From the NCBI GenBank assembly GCA_041401985.1, contig JAWKTE010000015.1:43384-107383 (forward strand): DNA of 64,000 nt. Direction: 5' to 3'. The translations under genes were made by a program, and so were the position numbers. How positions within the stretch are numbered: the first letter of the stretch is position 1; every line of letters starts with the position of its first letter. The DNA is from JACKHA01 sp041401985 (lineage in GTDB: Bacteria; Planctomycetota; Phycisphaerae; Phycisphaerales; UBA1924). This document shows, piece by piece, positions 31,431 through 39,825 of this stretch. Below the pieces are notes generated by a model. That model made no database searches. It saw only the letters and a list, made by a program, of their open reading frames with translations, and was not told where the DNA came from.

Positions 31431-32858
31431 TCAGGCGGTGGGGGTGGTGGGGGCGGGCATGTCCTTGATGCCGCGGGCGGCCTCGGCGTCGCGGGCGGTG
31501 CGGAGGCCGTCTTCCTGGTCGATGCGTGTCATGAGAATGAGGCCGAGTGCAAAGAAGGCGCCGACGAGCAGGAGGCCAACGACCTGGCCGAGTTGGGAGG
31601 ATTGGGTGGCCGCGGCTTCGGCGGCTTCGGTGAGGGCTTCGGTGGGGGTTTCAGGGGCGTCGGGCTTGGCGTTGAACATGGTGGAGACGAGGCCGAAGGT
31701 GACGATGCCGGCGATGGCGGAGAGGCGGTTGATCATGCCCCAGACGCCGAAGAACTCGGCGGAGCGGTGGGCTGGTGTGAAAGCGCCGACGAGGGCGCGG
31801 GTGGCGGTGCCGACGCCGCCGAGGGCCAGGCCGATGAAGGCCGAGAGGATCCAGAAGGACCATTTCGGGGCGTTGAAGAACTGGGCGGCGGCGAGGCCGA
31901 CGGTCGCGATGATCCAGAAGACCAGGAAGGCCATGATGGTGCGCTTGTGCCCGAGGCGGTCCTGGTATCGGGCAGTCGCGGCGGAGGTGATGCCGGCGGT
32001 GATGGCGACCAGCAGGGCGAACAGGAGCATGCGGTCGAGGCCGAAGCCGAGGTTGACGCCGATGGTGCCGAGGAAGTAGATGACGGTCATGGTGCCCATG
32101 TTGTAGATGAAGTAGGTGGCGAGGAATCGTGCGAGCTGGCGGAAGTGGCGGGTGTCCTTGGCGCTCTGGAGGAGTTGTTTGAAGGCGGCGGCGACGGCCG
32201 AGCCGGCCGCCCCGCCGACGGGGGGTGTGCGCTCACGGAGCCAGAGGAAGGCGGGGAGGATGCCGGCGGCGAACCAGAGGCCCGAGACGACGAACATGGG
32301 TCGGAATTCGTGGGCCTGGGAGCGGTCGAGGACGAAGGCGTAGAGGGCGGTGATGCCGACGAGCATGAGGGCGCCGACGTAGGACATGGTCCAGCCGAGG
32401 GCGGAGACGAAGCCGATGTTCTTCTGGGTGGAGATCTCGGGGAGGAAGGCGCCCAGAAAGTTCTCGCCGAGGCCGCAGGCGACGGCGGCGATGGTGTAGC
32501 AGGCGAAGGCCAGCGCGATGTCGCCCTGTCCGACCAGGGCGAGGGCGGCGGTGAGGGTGGCGCCGATGACGCCGGTGGTCAGGAGCATCTCGCGTCGCCA
32601 GGCGCGCTGGTCGGCGATGGCGCCCATGATGGGCGAGAGGATGGCCACGAGCAGGAGGGCGCCGGCGCTCATGGCGGTCCAGAGGCGGCGTCCGTCGTCG
32701 GGGTCGGAGGCGACGACGCGTTCGACGTAGATGCTGAAGAGCAGTGTGTTGATGAGGAGTTGGAAGGACTGGTTGGCCAGATCGTACATGCCCCAGGCGA
32801 AGACCTCGCGGCCGCGCTCGAGGCGGGCGAAGGGGTTGAGGCTGGCGAGGGTGGGCAT
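31431..32858 (-). CDS. MFS transporter of the UMF1 (Atg22-like) family
   Basis: 475 residues with about twelve hydrophobic segments. MYDLANQSFQLLINTLLFSIY is the diagnostic N-terminal motif of UMF1 permeases, and FGLDRMLLFALLVAITAGI plus AEFFGVWGMINRLSAIAG match the C-terminal half. Relatives export amino acids or other small solutes across the inner membrane; the yeast homologue Atg22 releases amino acids from the vacuole. It ends 36 bases before trpB begins on the same strand, which makes co-transcription and a link to amino-acid export plausible but unproven. Confidence 0.9.
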   Translation of the reverse strand: MPTLASLNPFARLERGREVFAWGMYDLANQSFQLLINTLLFSIYVERVVASDPDDGRRLWTAMSAGALLLVAILSPIMGAIADQRAWRREMLLTTGVIGATLTAALALVGQGDIALAFACYTIAAVACGLGENFLGAFLPEISTQKNIGFVSALGWTMSYVGALMLVGITALYAFVLDRSQAHEFRPMFVVSGLWFAAGILPAFLWLRERTPPVGGAAGSAVAAAFKQLLQSAKDTRHFRQLARFLATYFIYNMGTMTVIYFLGTIGVNLGFGLDRMLLFALLVAITAGITSAATARYQDRLGHKRTIMAFLVFWIIATVGLAAAQFFNAPKWSFWILSAFIGLALGGVGTATRALVGAFTPAHRSAEFFGVWGMINRLSAIAGIVTFGLVSTMFNAKPDAPETPTEALTEAAEAAATQSSQLGQVVGLLLVGAFFALGLILMTRIDQEDGLRTARDAEAARGIKDMPAPTTPTA

Positions 32859-32956
32859 GGGGTGGTTCCGCGAGGGGTGGGACGCGAGCGTATTCGAGAT
32901 GGGACGATTGTGCGCGCGGTGGTCCGAGGTTGGCGCGCGGCGGCGTCGGGTTGTTC

Positions 32957-33000
32957 GACCCGGACCTTCGTCGCAGTGCCTCCTCAGGTCCGGCGTCTGG
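32957..33000. repeat. GGTCCGGCGTC hairpin repeat, copy 3
   Basis: CCCGGACCTTCG...CCTCAGGTCCGGCGTCT, same form as the copy at 4108-4141. The upstream bases GGTTGGCGCGCG...GGTTGTTCGACC also match that locus in reverse, so the mobile unit is longer than the hairpin. Confidence 0.7.
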
Positions 33001-33023
33001 ACGCGGTTGCACGATCGGCGGCG

Positions 33024-33848
33024 TTACGGATTCGCACGTTGCTGGACCGAAGGCGCGGCCTGCGAGTCGGGCGCGAAGGGCGAGAGGAGCGTGCGGAGTT
33101 CGGTGGCGAGCGGGGCGGCGCAGGAGATGGCGTGGCCGGCGGTCAGGCGCTGCTGGCCGGTCCAGTCGAGGAACGCGCCGCCGGCTTCTTCCATGATGAC
33201 GGCCATGGGGGCGACGTCCCAGATGCTGACGATGGGTTCGACGGCGGCGTCGGCGCGGCCGGTGGCGACGAGCAGGTGGGCGTAGCAGTCGGACCAGCCG
33301 CGGATGGACCTGCAGGCGCGGGAGAGGGCGTCGAACGCGCCGGGGCGGTGGGTGTTGAAGAGGGTGGGGTCGGTGAGGGCAACGAGGGCGTCGGCGAGGC
33401 GGGCGGTGGTGGAGGCGTGGCAGCGGATGGGGTCGCGCGCGGCGACGGTGTGCCAGCAGCCGTGGCCGCGGGCGGCGTGGACGGTCTCGTCGAGGGCGGG
33501 CATGTGGATGACGCCGGCGACGGGGCGGTTGTCGTGGAGGACGGCGATGAGTGCGCCGTAGAGCGGGACGCCGCGGATGAAGGAGATGGTGCCGTCGATG
33601 GGGTCGAGGACCCACTCATAGCCGGAGGTGCCGGGTGTGCGCCCGAACTCTTCGCCGAGGATGGCGTCGTCGGGGAAGCGGGCGGCGAGGCGCTCGCGGA
33701 TGAGGCGCTCGGCGTTGCGGTCGGCGATGGTGACGGGGGAGCCGTCGGCTTTGCTGGTGACGTCGAGGTTGGAGCGGAAGGTGGTGAGAGTGGAGTGGCC
33801 GGCGGCGCGGGCGAGGTCGATGGCGGCCTGGAGGCGGTCGTTGGGCAT
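33024..33848 (-). CDS. hisN: Inositol monophosphatase-family phosphatase, probably histidinol-phosphatase
   Basis: 274 residues. DGSPVTIADRNAERLIRE, GEEFG, the metal-binding WVLDPIDGTISFIRGVPLYG and the C-terminal VSIWDVAPMAVIMEEAGG are the four motifs of the Mg2+-dependent IMPase family. The wording ADGSPVTxADRxAE and GTxxFIRGxPxxG is that of HisN-type histidinol-phosphatases and distinguishes them from classical SuhB, so dephosphorylation of L-histidinol phosphate in histidine synthesis is the best guess. A general inositol or sugar phosphatase role remains possible. No other his genes are in the window. An array element (33856-33972) lies at its 5' end. Confidence 0.8.
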   Translation of the reverse strand: MPNDRLQAAIDLARAAGHSTLTTFRSNLDVTSKADGSPVTIADRNAERLIRERLAARFPDDAILGEEFGRTPGTSGYEWVLDPIDGTISFIRGVPLYGALIAVLHDNRPVAGVIHMPALDETVHAARGHGCWHTVAARDPIRCHASTTARLADALVALTDPTLFNTHRPGAFDALSRACRSIRGWSDCYAHLLVATGRADAAVEPIVSIWDVAPMAVIMEEAGGAFLDWTGQQRLTAGHAISCAAPLATELRTLLSPFAPDSQAAPSVQQRANP

Positions 33849-33855
33849 GGTTTAT

Positions 33856-33972
33856 CACGGAGACACGGAGGCTCGGAGAGAGGCCGGGATTGAACACAGA
33901 GGCACAGAGGCACAGTGCGGGGCAGGGGAGAGAATACTGGGTTTGTCTCTGTGGCTTTGTGGTTCTGTGTTG
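33856..33972. repeat. Inverted tandem-array element C (ACACGGAG and ACAGAGGC types)
   Basis: The left arm (33856-33915) passes from ATCACGGAGACACGGAG to GAACACAGAGGCACAGAGG; the right arm (33942-33972) is CTCTGTGGCTTTGTGGTTC then TGTGTTGG. The core is only about 27 bases. The terminus AACACAGAGGCACAGA is the same word that ends the GxxExxY element at 42959. Confidence 0.75.
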
Positions 33973-34005
33973 GGTTCCTGGCGGGATCGGCGCACTGCGT
34001 TGATC

Positions 34006-34046
34006 GGCACCGACGAACGCCGCGGAGCCGGCGTGCGTCGGTGGCA
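34006..34046. repeat. ACCGACGAACGCC/GGCGTGCGTCGGT hairpin
   Basis: GGCACCGACGAACGCC pairs with GGCGTGCGTCGGTGGC across CGCGGAGCC. The same design occurs at 29876-29917 and 48768-48810, with ACTCGGTGGCACAG as the commoner right arm. Confidence 0.7.
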
Positions 34047-34077
34047 TATCGAGGGTGCGCGCGAGGGATGATGGCGG

Positions 34078-34118
34078 GGAAGGCATCGAGGCAGGAGGCA
34101 TCGAGGCATCGAGTGGGG
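34078..34118. repeat. GAGGCATCGAG repeat copy 3
   Basis: AAGGCATCGAGGCAGGAGGC followed by ATCGAGGCATCGAG, preceded by GATGATGG. It is the reverse complement of the 550-604 copy, including the flank. Confidence 0.65.
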
Positions 34119-34125
34119 ATGGGTG

Positions 34126-34320
34126 TCAGGCGTCGTAGTCGTCGAACGCGCCCTTGGCGGCCTCGTTGTCGACGTACTGCTGGAACGCGCCCATCTGGTA
34201 GGAGATGAAGCAGAAGGCGTGGTGGAGGGTGAGCCACTCGATGTCGGTTGGGTCCTCGTCCAGGTCCTTGCGGAGTCGGTTGAGTTCGGCCAGGAGCGTT
34301 TCGGCTTTCACCTTCGCCAT
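34126..34320 (-). CDS. Small acidic uncharacterised protein
   Basis: 64 residues, no recognised domain. It is helical and acidic (LNRLRKDLDEDPTDIEWLTL), with an aromatic middle HHAFCFISYQMGAFQQYVD and a C-terminal FDDYDA. It has no signal or membrane helix. Codon use is like that of neighbours and there is no internal repeat, so it looks like a genuine gene. ATG 34320 has only a weak ribosome binding site. It lies downstream of nuoA on the same strand, separated by array element D. Confidence 0.65.
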   Translation of the reverse strand: MAKVKAETLLAELNRLRKDLDEDPTDIEWLTLHHAFCFISYQMGAFQQYVDNEAAKGAFDDYDA

Positions 34321-34347
34321 GGGGTGTTCCGTTGATCGAGGAGGGGG

Positions 34348-34462
34348 TTCACCGCAGAGGCGCAGAGAGCGCAGAGGGTGAGGCAGGATCAGAACCCGGA
34401 CGGCCGCGCGTCTTCGCTACACCGCAGCGCCTTCCTCTGCGACCTCTGCGCCTCGGCGGTGA
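34348..34462. repeat. Inverted tandem-array element D (CGCAGAG type)
   Basis: The left arm TTCACCGCAGAGGCGCAGAG (34348-34367, continuing to 34384) and right arm CTCTGCGACCTCTGCGCCTC (34436-34455, within 34431-34462) form an imperfect inverted repeat around a core of about 45 bases. It ends 25 bases from the nuoA stop codon. Confidence 0.75.
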
Positions 34463-34486
34463 GTCCGGCTCTGCGGTGAGTGCGGC

Positions 34487-34879
34487 TCAGTCGAACTTGA
34501 AGACGCCCTTGCGGTAGCCGTAGACGTAGGCGATGACGGTGGTGAGCAGGAAGAAGAGGATGCGGACGAGCCACTCGACGGCGTACGGGGAGTCGTGCCC
34601 GATGTTGGGGAACGTGGCGGCCCAGGGGTACAGGAACACGATCTCGACGTCGAAGACGAGGAAGACCATGGCGATGAGGTAGAAGCGGACGTTGAACCGC
34701 TTGCGGGCGGTGCCCACGGGGTTCATGCCGGACTCGTAGGAGAGGCCCTTGGTCTTGCCGCGGCGGGAGGGGCCGATGATCTTGGTCAGGACGATGTTGA
34801 GGACCGCGAAGGAGATCGCGGCGAGGACGATGATCGCCAGGGGGAGGTAGGAGTTGACGTCGACGGCGGCCAGGGTCAT
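34487..34879 (-). CDS. nuoA: NADH-quinone oxidoreductase subunit A
   Basis: 130 residues with three transmembrane helices (about 12-34, 66-88, 102-121). The conserved loop YESGMNPVGTARKRFNVRFY and the following FDVEIVFLYPWA are diagnostic of NuoA/ND3, the small membrane subunit at the quinone-reaction junction of complex I. It is normally first in nuoABCD; here the next gene downstream is an unrelated 64-residue protein and no other nuo gene is in the window, so the subunit is encoded apart from the rest. Start 34879 opens MTLAAVDVNSYLP. Confidence 0.95.
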   Translation of the reverse strand: MTLAAVDVNSYLPLAIIVLAAISFAVLNIVLTKIIGPSRRGKTKGLSYESGMNPVGTARKRFNVRFYLIAMVFLVFDVEIVFLYPWAATFPNIGHDSPYAVEWLVRILFFLLTTVIAYVYGYRKGVFKFD

Positions 34880-35271
34880 GGGAGGCGATGGTAGGGTGGG
34901 GCGGGCGGGGCCGCCAGCGGCGGGTGCGATGGCGCGGGTGTTGGAAGTGCTCCTGCCAGATCGGCAGGCGGGCGCGCGGGGCGGTCGGCGGTGACAGGGC
35001 GGGGGGCGTGGTTGGGGCGGTTCGGGCGGTGCGCTGGCGGTGGGCTGGGGGCGGCGGTGGGGGCGGGCTGTCGGATGACGGGTCCAAGTTGGGCGTGGGT
35101 TGGCATCCGGCTTGCCTCTGGCCTTGCTCGGCCGCCGATGGCGGGCGGGCGATCGTCCCGCTCCGGCGGCGTCATCCCGTACGACACCCGGACCGCCGGC
35201 CCGACGAATCGGCAGGGCGGGACCCACGCGGCACCTCACTCGCGGCACTTCAAGAGACGGAGCAACGACCG
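34880..35271. other. Divergent control region between nuoA and groEL-1
   Basis: 392 bases without a gene. I searched for the CIRCE operator (TTAGCACTC and its inverse GAGTGCTAA) and found none. The DNA is G-rich, with no AT-rich promoter I would call. GAGACGGAG stands ten bases before the groEL start and can act as its ribosome binding site. Confidence 0.6.
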
Positions 35272-37014
<1,743 letters not shown>

Positions 37015-37118
37015 CGCGGGCGAAGCACTGACCCGTTGTTTCCGTCCGGGTTTGGGCTCGTCTCGCCCGGGTTCATCTGTGGATTCGACTCTCGGCTCGC
37101 GCCCTGCGAGGAGGCTCC

Positions 37119-37346
37119 ATGAAGTTCCGTGTGGTGATCGAGCAGGATGAGGACGGGAAGTTCGTCGCGTCGTGCCCGACGCTGCCGGGCTGCTGGAGCC
37201 AGGGGGATACGCGGTCGGAAGCGGTGGCGAACATCCACGATGCGATCGAGGGGTATCTGGAGAGCCTGCGGAAGAGCGGGGACCCGATCCCGGCGCCGAT
37301 CAGCGAGGAGATCGTGGAGGTGGATCTGCCGCGGAAGGTCGGGTGA
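37119..37346 (+). CDS. hicB: HicB-family antitoxin
   Basis: 75 residues. MKFRVVIEQDEDGKFVASCP, then TLPGCWSQGDTRSEAVANIH and AIEGYLESL, is the partial RNase H-fold domain of HicB antitoxins. It lacks the C-terminal DNA-binding domain that longer HicBs carry, so autoregulation may need another protein. It neutralises the HicA toxin encoded immediately after (stop and start overlap in TGATG). GAGGAGGC seven bases before ATG 37119 is a strong ribosome binding site. Antitoxin-first order. Confidence 0.9.
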   Translation: MKFRVVIEQDEDGKFVASCPTLPGCWSQGDTRSEAVANIHDAIEGYLESLRKSGDPIPAPISEEIVEVDLPRKVG

Positions 37347-37579
37347 TGGGGCGGCTGCCTGTGGTGTCGGGCAAGGAAGCGGTCCGGGCGTTCGAGCGGA
37401 TCGGCTACGAGGTGAACCACCAGACGGGGAGCCACATCATCCTCAGGCGGAGGGAAGCCCCGCACCGGCACGTGTCGATCCCGAATCACAGGGAGATCGC
37501 CAAGGGCACGCTTCGGGGGTTGATCCGGGACGCCGGGCTGACGGTGGAGGAGTACGAGAACCCGCTTCGCAGCAAGTGA
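37346..37579 (+). CDS. hicA: HicA-family mRNA interferase toxin
   Basis: 77 residues. VSGKEAVRAFERIGYEV, then HQTGSHIILRRREAP and VSIPNHREIAKGTLRGLIRDAGLT, show the double-stranded-RNA-binding-like fold with the catalytic His in TGSHIIL. HicA cleaves mRNA independently of the ribosome until bound by HicB. Its ATG (37346) overlaps the hicB stop by one base, so translation is coupled. Longer than many HicAs (about 60) but with a normal core. It sits between groEL-1 and dedA. Confidence 0.9.
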   Translation: MGRLPVVSGKEAVRAFERIGYEVNHQTGSHIILRRREAPHRHVSIPNHREIAKGTLRGLIRDAGLTVEEYENPLRSK

Positions 37580-37586
37580 ACACACG

Positions 37587-38423
37587 ATGCCCGAGTTCCT
37601 CCAACCAATCCTGGACATCCTCCACGACCTGCCCGGGTTTCTCGACGGGTTCGTGTCGGACTACGGCATCTGGGTGTACGTCCTGCTCTTTGCGATCATC
37701 TTCGCCGAGACGGGGCTGGTCATCATGCCGTTCCTGCCGGGAGACTCGCTGCTGTTCGCGGCCGGGGCGGTGGCGGCGCGGAACTCGGGGCTGGACCCGT
37801 GGGTGCTGATGATCTCGCTGATCATCGCGGCGGTGATCGGGGACGCGGTGAACTACCACATCGGCAAGTGGGTGGGGCCGCGGGTGTTCAGGCTCGGGGC
37901 GGGCGCGGAGGCGTCGGCGGCTGGCGCGAAGCCGGCGGGCGTGAAGCGGCTGCTGGAACTCGCGCTCAACCGCAAGCACCTGGACCGGGCCCACGCGTTC
38001 TTCGAGAAGTACGGCGGGAAGGCCGTGGTGCTGGCCCGGTTCGTGCCGATTGTGCGGACGTTCATCCCGTTCGTGGCGGGCGCGGGGGCGATGAACTACT
38101 CGAAGTTCGTGTTCTACAACGTGCTCGGCGCAGTGCTGTGGGTGGGCATCTGCGTCGGGGCGGGGTGGTTCTTCGGGAACATCGAGTGGGTGCAGAAGAA
38201 CTTCGAGGCGGTGATCATCGCGATCATCGTGGTGTCGCTGATCCCGTTGGTGGTGGAGTACATCCTGGCGCGGCGGCGGGCGAAGGCGGCGCGGTTGGGC
38301 GTCGCCGGGGCCGGGGCGCGCGAGCCGGTTGAGCCTGTCGCGCCTGTCGCGCCTGTCGGGCCTGTCGCGCCGGTTGGGCCCGCTGGGCCTGTCGAGCCCG
38401 CCAAGCCTGTGGAACCTTCGTGA
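37587..38423 (+). CDS. DedA/VTT-family membrane protein with Pro-Val repeat tail
   Basis: 278 residues. IIFAETGLVIMPFLPGDSLL, GDAVNYHIGKWVG and the arginine motif VVLARFVPIVRTFIPFVAGA are the DedA signature, including the re-entrant loop residues linked to undecaprenyl-phosphate or phospholipid flipping. Transmembrane helices lie at about 29-50, 68-90, 155-180 and 205-225. Between GKWVGPR and the RFVPIVRTF motif is an Ala/Gly insert of about 20 residues. The last 33 residues are repeats of PVAP/PVGP/PVEP, encoded by tandem CCTGTCG(C/G)G units. It starts eight bases after hicA and ends 61 bases before groES. Confidence 0.9.
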   Translation: MPEFLQPILDILHDLPGFLDGFVSDYGIWVYVLLFAIIFAETGLVIMPFLPGDSLLFAAGAVAARNSGLDPWVLMISLIIAAVIGDAVNYHIGKWVGPRVFRLGAGAEASAAGAKPAGVKRLLELALNRKHLDRAHAFFEKYGGKAVVLARFVPIVRTFIPFVAGAGAMNYSKFVFYNVLGAVLWVGICVGAGWFFGNIEWVQKNFEAVIIAIIVVSLIPLVVEYILARRRAKAARLGVAGAGAREPVEPVAPVAPVGPVAPVGPAGPVEPAKPVEPS

Positions 38424-38484
38424 ATCCGGATCGTTCGAGTGTCACAACGTCCGCCCCGGCCGGGGCGAAGCAAGGAGAATCGCA

Positions 38485-38772
38485 ATGACCGTCAAGCCTC
38501 TCGAGGATCGCGTCCTGGTCAAGCCCATTGAGGCCGAGACCCGCACCGCCAGCGGGCTGTACCTGCCCGAGACCGCCAAGGAGAAGCCGATGCAGGGCAA
38601 GGTCGTCGCGGCCGGTCCGGGCAAACTGCTGGACAACGGCAAGCGGGCGACCCTGTCGATCAAGACCGGCGACACGGTGGTGTTTGGCAAGTACGCCGGG
38701 ACCGAGGTCGAGATCAAGGGCGACAAGCACCTGATCATGCGCGAGACGGAGCTGCTCGGGGTGATCGGGTAA
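38485..38772 (+). CDS. groES: Co-chaperonin GroES
   Basis: 95 residues. VKPLEDRVLVKPIEAE opens the fold, SGLYLPETAKEKPMQGKV carries the mobile loop (hydrophobic LYLP) that docks on GroEL, and GDTVVFGKYAGTEVEIKG and DKHLIMRETELLGVI end it. It caps the GroEL cavity. AAGGAG eight bases before ATG 38485. Unlike the usual groES-groEL order, this gene follows groEL-1 after hicBA and dedA and precedes groEL-2 by 2.5 kb. Confidence 0.97.
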   Translation: MTVKPLEDRVLVKPIEAETRTASGLYLPETAKEKPMQGKVVAAGPGKLLDNGKRATLSIKTGDTVVFGKYAGTEVEIKGDKHLIMRETELLGVIG

Positions 38773-38776
38773 AGCG

Positions 38777-38923
38777 TTCCACTACGGAGGCACGGAGACA
38801 CGGAGGGAGTCAAGAGAGAGAGGTTCGATCCGTGTCCCGATGCTCCGTGGACCAAGCCGGAACCGTCTGCCCGAGCTTGCGCTCAATGTGCTCCTCTCCG
38901 TGTCTGCGTGCCTCCGTGGTTGA
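38777..38923. repeat. Inverted tandem-array element F (ACACGGAG type)
   Basis: Left arm TTCCACTACGGAGGCACGGA (38777-38796, continuing to 38809); right arm GTGTCTGCGTGCCTCCGTGG (38900-38919, within 38891-38923). The core includes GGTTCGATCCGTGTCCCGA, matching the core of element A. The right arm ends 11 bases before the sulfotransferase ATG. Confidence 0.75.
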
Positions 38924-38934
38924 CGCCTTCCTTT

Positions 38935-39825
38935 ATGGACCTGGACCGCTACAAGTTCTTCTTCGTCTGCGGGCACTCCCGCAGCGGGACCACGTGGGTG
39001 GCCAAGGTGCTCGATCTGCACCCGCGGATCAAGTGCCGCGGCGAGTTCCACTTCGAGGTCTTGCGGGCCGGGTTCGACGAGTTCGTGGGACGCCGGTTCC
39101 ACCTCGCGCACCGCGGCCCGATGCGCCGGATCGCCGAGCGGTGCTTCGAGGACACGGTGCGTCGGCTGATGGCGTGCCCGGCGGGGCGGAAGGGCAAGAC
39201 GCGGGTCCAGTGGCTGGGCGATCGCACGCCGCGGCCACTGCGGGCGCTGCTGGCGGGCTGCCCGCACCTCTACATGCACCGGGACGGGCGGGACGTGGCG
39301 GTGTCGTACACGATCCATCAGTTGCGGACCGAGGGGATGGACGCCGGACGCCCGCGCTGGCGGGAGCGCCTCGAGCCGCTGCGCCGGGGGATCCGGGAGA
39401 ACCCGCGGTTCTTCAAGGAGCACCCGGAGCGGCTGTTCGAGGACGGGCAGTGGGTGCGCCATGTGGCGCGGAAGTGGGCGACGCGGGTCCGCAACGACCT
39501 GGCGGAGGCCGAACGGATGCGCTGCGCGGGCGAGGCGATCCAGGTGTACCGGTACGAGGACATGCGTCGCGAGCCGGAGGAGACTCGCGCCGACATGTAC
39601 CGGTTCCTGGGGCTGGACCCGGCGGAGGCCGCCCCGCTCCGCGCCGGGGAGACGGCGGCGGGGTTCGTGGCGGAGAGCCCGTCGGCCAAGGCGCGGCGTG
39701 GGGACGTGGGCGACTGGGCGAACTACGCGATCGGCGAGTCCGGCGAGCGGTTCCGCCGGGCGTTCAAGGAGGAGGCTGGGGAACTGCTGATTCAACTGGG
39801 GTATGAGAAGGATGCGGACTGGTAG
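38935..39825 (+). CDS. Sulfotransferase (PAPS-dependent), paralogue 1
   Basis: 296 residues. FFVCGHSRSGTTWVAK (residues about 9-24) is the 5'-phosphosulfate loop. The 3'-phosphate-binding part is HRDGRDVAVSYTIHQL, and VYRYEDMRREPEETRADMYR followed by FLGLDP completes the family pattern. It would transfer sulfate from PAPS to a carbohydrate, protein or small metabolite. No signal peptide, so it is probably cytosolic. The start at 38935 lies directly after array element F and has no Shine-Dalgarno sequence. The downstream gene, starting at once after the stop, is a paralogue; no PAPS synthesis genes are near. Confidence 0.9.
   Translation: MDLDRYKFFFVCGHSRSGTTWVAKVLDLHPRIKCRGEFHFEVLRAGFDEFVGRRFHLAHRGPMRRIAERCFEDTVRRLMACPAGRKGKTRVQWLGDRTPRPLRALLAGCPHLYMHRDGRDVAVSYTIHQLRTEGMDAGRPRWRERLEPLRRGIRENPRFFKEHPERLFEDGQWVRHVARKWATRVRNDLAEAERMRCAGEAIQVYRYEDMRREPEETRADMYRFLGLDPAEAAPLRAGETAAGFVAESPSAKARRGDVGDWANYAIGESGERFRRAFKEEAGELLIQLGYEKDADW

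Noticed and set aside
34880..35271. CIRCE operator upstream of groEL-1
   Set aside because: No TTAGCACTC or inverse in the region; the only similar words (GCGGCACCTCACTCGCGGCAC) are direct rather than inverted.
38821..38842. tRNA T-arm-like GGTTCGATCC
   Set aside because: No acceptor or anticodon arms around it; it belongs to the core of array element F.
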